Source: Streptomyces sp. NBC_00539 (GTDB taxonomy: Bacteria > Actinomycetota > Actinomycetes > Streptomycetales > Streptomycetaceae). Taken from it: a stretch of 64,000 nt of DNA. The notes beneath the pieces were generated by a model. It was given only the letters and a program-made list of their open reading frames with translations, was not told the DNA's origin and searched no databases. Shown here piece by piece: positions 35,321 through 44,294 of this stretch. Location: assembly GCF_036346105.1 (NCBI RefSeq), contig NZ_CP107811.1, forward strand, positions 4,607,501-4,671,500, written 5' to 3'. The stretch's first letter is position 1. Each line of letters starts with the position of its first letter. Both the position numbers and the translations under genes were made by a program.

Positions 35321-37495
35321 GTGACCAACATCCCGGAGACCGGCCGCACCCCCCGGGTGCAGATCCGGCTCGTCATCATCCAGGTGCTCGTCTTCTCGCT
35401 GCTGTTCACACTCGGCGGACGCCTTTGGTACCTCCAGATCCGCAACGGCTCCGAGTACGCCGACGAGGCCAAGAACAACCACGTCCAGCAGGTCGTCCAG
35501 CCCGCCGTGCGCGGCTCGATCCTCGACGACCGCGGGGTGCCGCTCGCCGACAACGAGACGCGCCTGGTCGTCTCCGCCAGCCGCACCGAGCTGATGAAGA
35601 TAAAGGACAAGGGCAAAGGCGTCCTCGCCCGGCTCGCCGCCGTACTGGACATGAAGCCGCAGGCCGTCATGGACAAGGTCCGCCTCTGCGACTCCAAGAC
35701 CCCCCAGCCCTGCTGGAACGGTTCCCCCTACCAGCCGATCCCGGTCACCCTGGGGGCCACCACCCAGCAGGCCCTCCAGATCCGCGAACGCCCCGAGGAC
35801 TTCCCCGCCATCACCGCCGAGCCCACCGCCGTACGCCGCTACCCGGCGCCGGGCGGCGCCAACACCGGCCAGGTGCTCGGCTACCTCTCCCCGGTCACCG
35901 ACGACGAGATCCAGAAGGCCAAGAACACCAACTCGCCGTTCCTGCGCTCCGACCAGGTCGGCCGCTTCGGCCTGGAGCGCACGTACGACAAGGAGCTGCG
36001 CGGCAAGTCCGGCGTCACCCGCTACGAGGTCGACAACCTCGGCCGGGTCATCGGCGAGGCGAAGAACGACCCGGCCGTCCCCGGCGCCCACGTCGTCACC
36101 AGCATCGACGCCCGCGTGCAGGCGGTCGCCGAGTACGAGCTGAACGCCGCGATGGTCGAGGCGCGCAAGCAGATCGACCGCAACACCGGCGTCCCCTACA
36201 AGGCCGACGCCGGAGCCATCGTCGTCCTGGAATCCAAGACGGGCCGCGTCGTGGCCATGGCCTCCAACCCCACCTACGACCCCAACGTCTGGGTCGGCGG
36301 GATCTCCGGCAAGGACTACGCCAGGCTCACCGCCAAGGAGTCCAACGTCCCGCTGATGAACCGGGCGATCCAGGGCCAGGCCGCCCCCGGCTCCATCTTC
36401 AAGGTCATCCCGACCACCGCCGCCGTCAACGCCGGCTACAAGTTCGACGGCAGCTACCCCTGCCCCAGCTCGTACTCCATCGGCGGCCAGGTCTTCCGGA
36501 ACTTCGAGTCCCAGGGCCACGGTTCGATCACCCTCGGCAAGGCCCTCGAAGTCTCCTGCGACACCGTCTTCTACGGCCTCGCCCACCAGCAGTGGCTCAA
36601 AGACGGCGGGCTCAAGCCCGTCAAGCACCCCGGCGACATCTTCTTCAAGACCGCCCACAAGTTCGGCCTCGGCGCCGAGACCGGCGTGGACCTGCCGGGC
36701 GAGGTGAAGGGCCGCGTCCCCGACCGCCAGTGGAAGCAGCGGTTCTGGGCGGCCAACAAGGACGACTGGTGCAAGACCGGCAAGAAGGGCGGCACCTACG
36801 TCGAGCTGCTCAACTACGAGAACTGCCTCGAAGGCAACCTCCTGCGCGCCGGTGACGCCGTCAACTACTCGATCGGCCAGGGCGACACGCTCGTCACGCC
36901 CATCCAGATGGCCACCATCTACGCAGCCATCTCCAACGGCGGCACCATGTGGAACCCGACCATCGGCAAGGCCATCGTCAGCGCCGACGGCAAGAGCGTC
37001 CAGCAGATCCGGCCCAAGGCGCACGGCAGGCTGCCCATGGACGAGAAGACCCGGCGGCAGATGGTGGGAGCGCTGGAGGGCGTCGCCACCCGGGGCACCG
37101 CCGCCTGGCGCTTCGGCGGCTGGCCGCAGAAGCAGATCCCGATGCACGCCAAGACCGGTACCGCCGAGGTCTACGGCAAGCAGACGACCTCCTGGTTCGC
37201 CACGTTCACCGACGACTACACGATCGTGATGACGATCTCCCAGGGCGGCACCGGCTCCGGCGCCTCCGGCCCCGCCGTGCGCAACGTCTACAACGCCATC
37301 TACGGTCTCGACATGACCGGCAAGCAGGACCTGGCCAAGGCCCTGCTCCCCAAGCCGCAGGCGCAGCTGCCCGCCATCCAGGCGGACGGCTCCATCGAAG
37401 CCCCCGAGATCAAGCCGTACGTGCCGCCGTCCCCCGAGGACGTGCCGCCGCCACTCGCGGGACCGCCCGCGCCGCCCGTTGCCAGGCAGGACTGA
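35321..37495 (+). CDS. mrdA: Penicillin-binding protein 2, transpeptidase partner of RodA
   Basis: A 724-residue class B PBP that cross-links peptidoglycan. A membrane helix spans about 15-35 (VQIRLVIIQVLVFSLLFTLG). The dimerisation domain holds VRGSILDDRG. The transpeptidase motifs are Ser358-Ile-Phe-Lys, Ser412-Cys-Asp and Lys611-Thr-Gly-Thr. A Pro-rich tail ends the protein (SPEDVPPPLAGPPAPP). The start is GTG 35321, with GGGGGAG upstream. With RodA eight bases on, it forms the glycosyltransferase-transpeptidase pair. Also called pbp2 in Streptomyces. Confidence 0.96.
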   Translation: MTNIPETGRTPRVQIRLVIIQVLVFSLLFTLGGRLWYLQIRNGSEYADEAKNNHVQQVVQPAVRGSILDDRGVPLADNETRLVVSASRTELMKIKDKGKGVLARLAAVLDMKPQAVMDKVRLCDSKTPQPCWNGSPYQPIPVTLGATTQQALQIRERPEDFPAITAEPTAVRRYPAPGGANTGQVLGYLSPVTDDEIQKAKNTNSPFLRSDQVGRFGLERTYDKELRGKSGVTRYEVDNLGRVIGEAKNDPAVPGAHVVTSIDARVQAVAEYELNAAMVEARKQIDRNTGVPYKADAGAIVVLESKTGRVVAMASNPTYDPNVWVGGISGKDYARLTAKESNVPLMNRAIQGQAAPGSIFKVIPTTAAVNAGYKFDGSYPCPSSYSIGGQVFRNFESQGHGSITLGKALEVSCDTVFYGLAHQQWLKDGGLKPVKHPGDIFFKTAHKFGLGAETGVDLPGEVKGRVPDRQWKQRFWAANKDDWCKTGKKGGTYVELLNYENCLEGNLLRAGDAVNYSIGQGDTLVTPIQMATIYAAISNGGTMWNPTIGKAIVSADGKSVQQIRPKAHGRLPMDEKTRRQMVGALEGVATRGTAAWRFGGWPQKQIPMHAKTGTAEVYGKQTTSWFATFTDDYTIVMTISQGGTGSGASGPAVRNVYNAIYGLDMTGKQDLAKALLPKPQAQLPAIQADGSIEAPEIKPYVPPSPEDVPPPLAGPPAPPVARQD

Positions 37496-37502
37496 GGACC
37501 CG

Positions 37503-38705
37503 ATGCAGACCGCCAACAAGTTCTCCGTCTCCCGGTACGCGCCCGAGCAGCGCGGGGCGCTGGCCAGGCTCACCGCGCGCGACTCGGTGCTGCGCCGGCT
37601 CGACTGGCCGATACTCCTCTCCGCGATCGCGCTGTCCTTCATCGGCTCGCTGCTGGTGTGGTCGGCGACCCGCAACCGGACCAACCTGAACCAGGGCGAC
37701 CCGTACTACTTCCTGGAGCGGCACGTCCTGAACACCGGGATCGGCCTGGTGCTGATGATCGGGACCGTGTGGCTGGGCCACCGCACCCTGCGGGGCGCGG
37801 TGCCGATCCTGTACGGGCTCTCGCTCGTGCTCGTCCTCGCCGTCCTCACCCCGCTCGGCGCGACCATCAACGGCGCGCACGCCTGGATCGTGATCGGCGG
37901 CGGGTTCTCCCTCCAGCCCTCCGAGTTCGTGAAGATCACGATCATCCTGGGCATGGCGATGCTGCTGGCGACCCGGGTCGACGCCGGTGACCTCGACCAT
38001 CCCGACCACCGCACGGTGGTGAAGGCGCTGTGCCTTGCCGCCGCCCCGATGGGCATCGTCATGCTGATGCCCGACCTCGGTTCGGTCATGGTGATGGTCG
38101 TCATCGTGCTCGGTGTGCTGCTCGCCTCCGGCGCCTCCAACCGCTGGGTGCTGGGGTTGATGGGCGCGGGCGCGGCCGGGGCCGTCCTCGTCTGGCAGCT
38201 CGGGATCCTGGACGAGTACCAGATCAACCGCTTCGCCGCCTTCGCCAACCCCGAACTCGACCCGGCGGGCGTCGGCTACAACACCAACCAGGCGCGGATC
38301 GCGATCGGCTCCGGCGGCCTGACCGGCTCGGGACTGTTCAAGGGCTCCCAGACCACCGGGCAGTTCGTGCCGGAGCAGCAGACCGACTTCGTCTTCACGG
38401 TGGCGGGGGAGGAGCTGGGCTTCATCGGGGCCGGGCTGATACTGGTCCTGCTCGGCGTGGTGCTGTGGCGCGCCTGCATGATCGCCCGGGAGACCACCGA
38501 GCTGTACGGGACGATCGTCTGCGCCGGGATCATCGCCTGGTTCGCCTTCCAGGCCTTCGAGAACATCGGGATGACCCTGGGCATCATGCCGGTGGCGGGG
38601 CTGCCGCTGCCGTTCGTCTCCTACGGAGGATCGTCGATGTTCGCCGTGTGGGTGGCGGTGGGGCTGCTCCAGTCGATCAAGGTGCAGCGGCCGCTGTCGG
38701 CCTGA
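37503..38705 (+). CDS. rodA: RodA, SEDS-family peptidoglycan glycosyltransferase
   Basis: A 400-residue membrane enzyme with about ten helices that polymerises lipid II. Family marks are INGAHAWIVIGGGFSLQPSE, NPELDPAGVGYNTNQARIAI, GQFVPEQQTDFVFTVAGEEL and the end LPLPFVSYGGSSMFAVWVAV. I start at ATG 37503 (MQTANKFSVSRY) because GAGGA lies 7 bases before; the gap from PBP2 is 7 bases. In S. coelicolor the orthologue is called sfr. Confidence 0.96.
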   Translation: MQTANKFSVSRYAPEQRGALARLTARDSVLRRLDWPILLSAIALSFIGSLLVWSATRNRTNLNQGDPYYFLERHVLNTGIGLVLMIGTVWLGHRTLRGAVPILYGLSLVLVLAVLTPLGATINGAHAWIVIGGGFSLQPSEFVKITIILGMAMLLATRVDAGDLDHPDHRTVVKALCLAAAPMGIVMLMPDLGSVMVMVVIVLGVLLASGASNRWVLGLMGAGAAGAVLVWQLGILDEYQINRFAAFANPELDPAGVGYNTNQARIAIGSGGLTGSGLFKGSQTTGQFVPEQQTDFVFTVAGEELGFIGAGLILVLLGVVLWRACMIARETTELYGTIVCAGIIAWFAFQAFENIGMTLGIMPVAGLPLPFVSYGGSSMFAVWVAVGLLQSIKVQRPLSA

Positions 38706-38762
38706 TCCGGCCGATCGGCGGGCAACCTTCCGTTTCTTTTCACGTCGTGATCCGTTCAGAGC

Positions 38763-38768
38763 TACGTT
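38763..38768 (+). promoter_or_regulatory. -10 element of the CYTH-CHAD gene, leaderless
   Basis: TACGTT ends 6 bases before ATG 38775; TTCACG at 38739 with 18-base spacing may be the -35. Confidence 0.55.
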
Positions 38769-38774
38769 CGAAGC

Positions 38775-40295
38775 ATGGCGGACACGAAACGAGAGATCGA
38801 ACGGAAATTCGAGTTCACTTCGGCCGCGACGAAGAGGCTGCCGGACCTGACGGGCACGGCCGGGATCACGGCCGTGCGCCGGCAGGGCACCACCCGCCTC
38901 GACGCCGTCTACTACGACACCCCCGACCTGAGGCTCGCCGCCGACGGCCTCACCCTGCGCCGCCGCACCGGCGGCGCTGACGAAGGCTGGCACCTCAAAC
39001 TCCCCGTCTCCCCGGGCGTCCGCGACGAGATCGCGGCCCCGCTCGGTGACGACACCGTCCCCCGCCCCCTCGCCTCCCTCCTGCGCTCCCGCACCCGCGA
39101 AGCCGAACTCGCCCCCCAGGTCCGGCTCCTGTCCAAGCGCAAGGTCACGCACCTCCTCGATGCCGACGGAACCCTGCTCGCCGAACTGAGCACCGACACC
39201 GTCACCGCCGAACGGGGCCCCGCCACCGCCGCCTGGACCGAAGTCGAGGTCGAGCTCGCCGACGGCGCCGACCCCCTCCTCCTCGACGCCGTGGAGAAGG
39301 CCTTCCGCAAAGCCGGCCTCAAGGTCAGCGACGCCCCCTCCAAACTGGCCCGGGCCCTCGCCGAGACCGGCGCCGCCCCGCCCGCCCGGCCCGCACCCGG
39401 CCCCGCCGACGACACCGCCGGCGCGCGCGTCCTCACGTACCTGCGAGAGCAGCGCGAGGCCCTGATCACCCATGACCCCGCCGTACGCCGCGGCCTGCCC
39501 GACTCCGTCCACCAGATGCGCGTCGCCACCCGCCGCATGCGCAGCGCCCTCGCCACCTACCGCAACGTCCTCGACCGCACGGCCACCGACCCACTGCGCG
39601 CCGAACTGCGCTGGCTCGCCGCCGAACTCGGCGTCGACCGCGACCAGGAAGTCCTCCAGGAACGGCTGCACACCCGGCTGGGTGAACTCGACGTCACCCT
39701 GCTCCTGGGCCCCGTCCGCGCCCGCCTGCGCATCTGGGACACCGTCCGGCGCACCGAATCGCGCCTGCGCGCCCTCGCCGCCCTCGACAGCGAGCGGTAC
39801 CTGGCCCTCCTCGACTCCGTCGACGCCCTGCTCGCCGACCCGCCGCTGCGCAAAGCCGCGACCCACCCTGCCGCGAAAGTCCTGGCCAAGGCGGTACGGC
39901 GCGACCACGACCGGCTCGCCCGCAAGGTGAAGCGCGCCCTCGCCCAGGGCGCCGGCCACGAGCGCGACCTCGCCCTGCACGAAGCCCGCAAGGCCGCCAA
40001 ACGCGCCCGCTACGCGGCGGACGCCGCCGCCCCCGCGCTCGGCAAGCCCGCCGAGCGCCTCGCCGAAGCCACCAAGAAGGTGCAGACCCTGCTCGGCGAC
40101 CACCAGGACGGCGTCGTCGCCCGCGAGGCACTGCGGGGCCTCGCCGCCCAGGCGGCCGGGGCCGGGGAGTCCGCCTTCACCTGGGGCCTGCTGTACGGCC
40201 GCGAGGAAACCCTCGCCGAGCGGTACGAACGGCAGCTGCCGAAGGTGTGGAAGAAGGCCTCCGCCCGGGGCGCCGCCTTCGCCCGCGGCCGCTGA
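38775..40295 (+). CDS. CYTH and CHAD domain protein, polyphosphate-related
   Basis: 506 residues. The CYTH domain (1-200) has the signature KREIERKFEF and the triphosphate tunnel residues in DAVYYDTPDLRL and LTLRRRTGG. The CHAD domain (about 215-500) is helical with repeated basic histidine motifs, VHQMRVATRRMRSALATYR and HEARKAAKRARYAAD. CYTH enzymes cleave triphosphates and CHAD binds polyphosphate, so a polyphosphate-linked triphosphatase is likely but not proven. No ppk or ppx gene is nearby. The mRNA is probably leaderless. Confidence 0.92.
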   Translation: MADTKREIERKFEFTSAATKRLPDLTGTAGITAVRRQGTTRLDAVYYDTPDLRLAADGLTLRRRTGGADEGWHLKLPVSPGVRDEIAAPLGDDTVPRPLASLLRSRTREAELAPQVRLLSKRKVTHLLDADGTLLAELSTDTVTAERGPATAAWTEVEVELADGADPLLLDAVEKAFRKAGLKVSDAPSKLARALAETGAAPPARPAPGPADDTAGARVLTYLREQREALITHDPAVRRGLPDSVHQMRVATRRMRSALATYRNVLDRTATDPLRAELRWLAAELGVDRDQEVLQERLHTRLGELDVTLLLGPVRARLRIWDTVRRTESRLRALAALDSERYLALLDSVDALLADPPLRKAATHPAAKVLAKAVRRDHDRLARKVKRALAQGAGHERDLALHEARKAAKRARYAADAAAPALGKPAERLAEATKKVQTLLGDHQDGVVAREALRGLAAQAAGAGESAFTWGLLYGREETLAERYERQLPKVWKKASARGAAFARGR

Positions 40296-40383
40296 CCGGA
40301 GCGTTGATCACTGCGGCGGGGGGCGGCCGGGACGCGCGGTACGCTAGAGAGTCGCCCCCTGCCCGCTTCACGAAAGTCGCGTG

Positions 40384-42306
40384 ATGTCCGAGTCGGTCTT
40401 CCCACAGCTCGAAGCTCTGCTCCCGCATGTGCAGAAGCCCATCCAGTACGTCGGTGGTGAGCTCAACTCCACCGTCAAGGCCTGGGACGAGTGCGACGTC
40501 CGCTGGGCGCTGATGTACCCGGACGCGTACGAGGTCGGGCTGCCCAACCAGGGCGTCATGATCCTCTACGAAGTGCTCAACGAGCGGGAGGGCGTGCTCG
40601 CCGAGCGCACCTACAGCGTGTGGCCGGACCTCGAAGCGCTGATGCGCGAGCACCAGGTCCCGCAGTTCACCGTCGACTCCCACCGCCCCGTCGGTGCCTT
40701 CGACGTGTTCGGGCTCTCCTTCTCCACCGAGCTCGGCTACACCAACATGCTGACGGCGCTGGACCTCGCGGGCATCCCGCTGGAGGCCCGCAACCGTACG
40801 GTCGACCACCCCATCGTGCTCGCCGGCGGCCACGCCGCCTTCAACCCCGAGCCGATCGCGGAGTTCATCGACTGCGCGATCATCGGCGACGGCGAGCAGG
40901 CCGTCCTGGACATGACCGAGATCATCCGGACCTGGAAGGCCGAGGGCCGCCCGGGCGGGCGCGAGGAGGTCCTCCTGCGGCTGGCCAAGACCGGCCAGGT
41001 CTACGTCCCCGGCTTCTACGACGTCGACTACCTGCCGGACGGCCGCATCGCGCGCGTCGCCCCGAACCGGTCGGGCGTCCCGTACCGGGTCTCCAAGCAC
41101 ACGGTCATGGACCTCGACGAGTGGCCGTACCCCAAGCAGCCGCTGGTCCCGCTGGCCGAGACCGTCCACGAGCGGATGTCCGTCGAGATCTTCCGCGGCT
41201 GCACCCGCGGCTGCCGTTTCTGCCAGGCCGGCATGATCACGCGCCCCGTGCGGGAGCGAAGCATCACCGGCATCGGCGAGATGGTCGAGAAGGGCCTCAA
41301 GGCCACCGGCTTCGAGGAGGTCGGCCTCCTGTCGCTGTCCTCCGCGGACCACACCGAGATCGCGGACATCGCCAAGGGCCTGGCCGACCGCTACTCGGAC
41401 GACAAGGTGGGCCTGTCCCTCCCGTCGACCCGCGTGGACGCGTTCAACGTGGACCTGGCCAACGAACTGACCCGCAACGGGCGCCGCTCCGGCCTCACCT
41501 TCGCCCCCGAGGGCGGCTCCGAGCGGATGCGCAAGGTCATCAACAAGATGGTCTCGGAAGAGGACCTCATCCGCACCGTCGCCACCGCGTACGGCAACGG
41601 CTGGCGCCAGGTGAAGCTGTACTTCATGTGCGGGCTGCCGACGGAGACCGACGAGGACGTCCTCCAGATCGGCGACATGGCCGTCAACGTCATCGCCAAG
41701 GGCCGCGAGGTCTCCGGCCAGAACGACATCCGCTGCACGGTGTCGATCGGCGGGTTCGTGCCGAAGCCGCACACCCCCTTCCAGTGGGCCCCGCAGCTGT
41801 CGGCGGAGGAGACGGACGCGCGCCTGACGAAGCTGCGCGACAAGATCCGCGGCGACAAGAAGTACGGCCGCTCCATCGGCTTCCGCTACCACGACGGCAA
41901 GCCCGGCATCGTGGAAGGCCTCCTCTCCCGCGGCGACCGCCGCATCGGCGACGTGATCCGCGCGGTCTACGAGTCCGGCGGCCGCTTCGACGGCTGGCGC
42001 GAGCACTTCTCCTACGACCGCTGGATGCAGGCGGCGGAGAAGACCCTGCCCGCCTACGGCGTGGACGTGGCCTGGTACACCACCCGCGAGCGCACGTACG
42101 AAGAGGTCCTCCCCTGGGACCACCTCGACTCGGGCCTCGACAAGGACTGGCTCTGGGAGGACTGGCAGGACGCCCTCGACGAAACCGAGGTCGACGACTG
42201 CCGCTGGACCCCGTGCTTCGACTGCGGCGTGTGCCCCCAGATGGACACCCAGATCCAGATCGGCCCGACGGGCAAGAAGCTGCTCCCGCTGTCGGTCGTC
42301 AAGTAA
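40384..42306 (+). CDS. B12-binding radical SAM protein, TIGR03960 family
   Basis: 640 residues. An N-terminal cobalamin-binding-like domain (DVRWALMYPDAYEVGLPNQG) and a radical SAM core with the cluster motif CTRGCRFCQAGM near residue 275. GLTFAPEGGSERMRKVINK is a typical SAM-binding region. A C-terminal Cys group, CFDCGVCPQMD, may hold a second metal cluster. The product of this family is not known to me. Its DUF2344 partner gene is at 43240, separated by a membrane-protein gene. ATG 40384 is chosen over GTG 40381. A -10-like TACGCT is at 40340. Confidence 0.93.
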   Translation: MSESVFPQLEALLPHVQKPIQYVGGELNSTVKAWDECDVRWALMYPDAYEVGLPNQGVMILYEVLNEREGVLAERTYSVWPDLEALMREHQVPQFTVDSHRPVGAFDVFGLSFSTELGYTNMLTALDLAGIPLEARNRTVDHPIVLAGGHAAFNPEPIAEFIDCAIIGDGEQAVLDMTEIIRTWKAEGRPGGREEVLLRLAKTGQVYVPGFYDVDYLPDGRIARVAPNRSGVPYRVSKHTVMDLDEWPYPKQPLVPLAETVHERMSVEIFRGCTRGCRFCQAGMITRPVRERSITGIGEMVEKGLKATGFEEVGLLSLSSADHTEIADIAKGLADRYSDDKVGLSLPSTRVDAFNVDLANELTRNGRRSGLTFAPEGGSERMRKVINKMVSEEDLIRTVATAYGNGWRQVKLYFMCGLPTETDEDVLQIGDMAVNVIAKGREVSGQNDIRCTVSIGGFVPKPHTPFQWAPQLSAEETDARLTKLRDKIRGDKKYGRSIGFRYHDGKPGIVEGLLSRGDRRIGDVIRAVYESGGRFDGWREHFSYDRWMQAAEKTLPAYGVDVAWYTTRERTYEEVLPWDHLDSGLDKDWLWEDWQDALDETEVDDCRWTPCFDCGVCPQMDTQIQIGPTGKKLLPLSVVK

Positions 42307-42317
42307 CGCCTGGGTAT

Positions 42318-42354
42318 CGAGAGGCCCCCCGCCGCAACGGCGGGGGGCCTCTCG
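42318..42354 (+). terminator. Terminator after the radical SAM gene
   Basis: Perfect 17-bp stem beginning CGAGAGGCCCCCCGCCG, loop CAA. Confidence 0.95.
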
Positions 42355-42363
42355 TGTGTCCGT

Positions 42364-43170
42364 ATGTTCATGGAACAAGACAATCCGCACCCGGCGCAGG
42401 GAGAAGGCTGCCTGGTCGGGGCCCTGCGCATCCCCGTGAAGATCGTGGCGGTGCTGATCGTGCTGCCCGTACGGGTGGTCTGCGAACTGCTCGCCGCCCT
42501 CGGCCGCGGGCTCGTGCGGTACGTGCTCGCGCCGCTGTGGACGTACGTGCTGGAACCGGTGGCGCGCGCCGTCGGGTGGGTGGTGGCCACCCTGCTCAAG
42601 CTGGTCTTCGTCTGGCCGTGGGCAGCCCTGTGGCGCTACGTGCTGCGGCCGGTGGGGGCCTGGGTGTACGCCTACCTCCTCGCCCCCGCCGGCCGGCTGC
42701 TCTACGCCTTCCTGCTGCGGCCCTTGGCGGTGCTGACCTGGCAGTACGTGCTCGTGCCCGTCGGGCGGGCCCTGGTGTGGCTGGCCGTGACCGCGTACCG
42801 GTACCTGCTGCTGCCCCTCTACCGGTACGTGCTCACCCCGGTCGGGCAGGCCCTCGCCTGGGCCTGGCACGTGGCCGGGCGGATCACCGGTGCGCTGTGG
42901 CGGGCGGCCAAGTGGGTCGGGTGGGTCCTCGTCGGGTGGCCCCTCTCGCAGGTGTACCGGTACGTGCTGACGCCCGCCTGGCACCTCCTGCGCGCCGTGT
43001 GGCGGACGGTCCGCGACACCGTCCGGGAGGCCCGCGCCGAGGTGCGCAGGGCGTTGTTCGGTACTCCTCCCCGGGAACCGGCGAGGTCACGGGCGCGTAC
43101 TCTGGGTAGTACGACAGCCGCCGACGCGGCACCCGCTGACGAGATCTCCCTGCGCCAACGGCAGGGGTGA
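42364..43170 (+). CDS. Repeat-built membrane-associated protein, unknown function
   Basis: 268 residues. Most of it is nine copies of a (Tyr/Phe)-(Val/Leu)-Leu-x-Pro motif, with prolines at 57, 65, 96, 108, 120, 132, 151, 159 and 204. Prolines 84, 96, 108, 120 and 132 are exactly 12 residues apart, giving repeats such as GAWVYAYLLAPA, GRLLYAFLLRPL and AVLTWQYVLVPV. The strings are hydrophobic and aromatic with Arg, so they may lie in or along the membrane. Residues 215-268 form a basic tail (TVREARAEVRRALFG). It starts 10 bases after a terminator, so it has its own promoter or depends on read-through. Confidence 0.75.
   Translation: MFMEQDNPHPAQGEGCLVGALRIPVKIVAVLIVLPVRVVCELLAALGRGLVRYVLAPLWTYVLEPVARAVGWVVATLLKLVFVWPWAALWRYVLRPVGAWVYAYLLAPAGRLLYAFLLRPLAVLTWQYVLVPVGRALVWLAVTAYRYLLLPLYRYVLTPVGQALAWAWHVAGRITGALWRAAKWVGWVLVGWPLSQVYRYVLTPAWHLLRAVWRTVRDTVREARAEVRRALFGTPPREPARSRARTLGSTTAADAAPADEISLRQRQG
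42613..42760 (+). repeat. 12-residue (36-bp) protein repeat region
   Basis: Codons for residues 84-132 of the membrane protein. Prolines every 12 residues (84, 96, 108, 120, 132) mark five units of the form G-x-x-x-x-Y-x-L-L-x-P-x. The DNA repeat is degenerate, so it is old. Confidence 0.7.
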
Positions 43171-43239
43171 GCCGGAGCGGGTCGAGAAGACCTCAGGGCG
43201 ACGCGCGAGCCGCGGAGCCCCGCACAAGGAGAAGAACCA

Positions 43240-44061
43240 CTGGGCAAGCGACAGCCCGAAGGCCCGCCCCCCGCACCGGTGGTGCAGCGCATCCGACTGC
43301 GCTACACCAAGCGCGGACGCCTCCGGTTCACCAGCCACCGGGATTTCCAGCGCGCCTTCGAGCGGGCCCTGCGCCGCTCCGAGGTGCCGATGGCCTACTC
43401 GGCCGGCTTCACCCCCCACCCCCGGGTCTCGTACGCGAACGCCGCGCCCACCGGCACCGGCAGTGAGGCCGAGTACCTGGAGATCGCCCTCGCCGAGCCC
43501 CGCGACCCCGCGATGCTCCGCGAGCTGCTCGACGAGTCGATGCCGGTCGGGCTCGACATCGTCGACGCCGTCGAGGCCCGGACCTCCGGGCTGGCCGAGC
43601 GGCTCACGGCCTCCGTGTGGGAGCTGCGCCTGGACGGCGTGGAGCTCGCGGACGCCGAGCGGGCCGTGACCGCCTTCCTCGAGGCCGGGAACGTCGAGGT
43701 CCAGCGCCGCACCAAGAACGGCATGCGGACCTTCGACACCCGAAGTGCGGTGGTCAGCCTCGAAGCGCATCCCGCTCCGGTTGATAGGCCACTGGACAAT
43801 GCCTGTGCGATACTGCGGCTGGTTGTTCGGCATCTGACACCTGCCGTGCGACCCGACGACGTCCTGTCCGGTCTCCACGCTGTGGCCGACCTGGCGCCGC
43901 CGGTCCCCGCAGCGGTGACCAGGCTGGCGCAGGGGCTCTTCGACGAGGAGTCCGGCACGGTGACCGACCCGCTCGCGCCCGACCGCGAGGCTGTCACGGC
44001 CGCCCCACCCACGGCCGCCGTAGCAGCCGACGCGAAGGCGCCGGAAGGTCCCGCCGCGTAA
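43240..44061 (+). CDS. TIGR03936/DUF2344 partner of the radical SAM protein
   Basis: 273 residues. The family core is VQRIRLRYTKRGRLRFTSHR, then PMAYSAGFTPHPRVSYANA and TGTGSEAEYLEIAL. The usual N-terminus MGKRQPEGPPPAP is present only if CTG 43240 is the start; AAGGAG lies 8 bases before that CTG, and the next in-frame starts (GTG 43279, 43282) have no ribosome site. In many bacteria this domain is fused to the TIGR03960 protein, so the two work together. The C-terminal 50 residues are Ala-rich and variable. It lies upstream of rne. Confidence 0.88.
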   Translation: MGKRQPEGPPPAPVVQRIRLRYTKRGRLRFTSHRDFQRAFERALRRSEVPMAYSAGFTPHPRVSYANAAPTGTGSEAEYLEIALAEPRDPAMLRELLDESMPVGLDIVDAVEARTSGLAERLTASVWELRLDGVELADAERAVTAFLEAGNVEVQRRTKNGMRTFDTRSAVVSLEAHPAPVDRPLDNACAILRLVVRHLTPAVRPDDVLSGLHAVADLAPPVPAAVTRLAQGLFDEESGTVTDPLAPDREAVTAAPPTAAVAADAKAPEGPAA

Positions 44062-44294
44062 GGATCGTCATCGTCGCGCCGCCCTGGCACCCGGGAGCCA
44101 ACCGGGTCGGGCAGCGCACAGACCTGAAGACTTCCGCCAGGCCGTACCGACAACGCGTACGGAACCGGCGGCCACGAACTGAGCTCCCGTGTGGCGAACG
44201 CGCCCCGGAGGCCGGTTCCGCGCCCTGTGCGCGGAGCCGTGCCGGACCGGATGTCAGCCGCGGCGCCCGGGAGCGTGACGGGAGAACCGCCCGC
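44062..44294 (+). other. 5' region of rne, no gene
   Basis: 233 bases without a gene. CCGTAC/GTACGG pair around a short loop near 44143-44165, but I see no clear promoter. RNase E genes are often autoregulated through their leader; here that is only a possibility. Confidence 0.3.
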
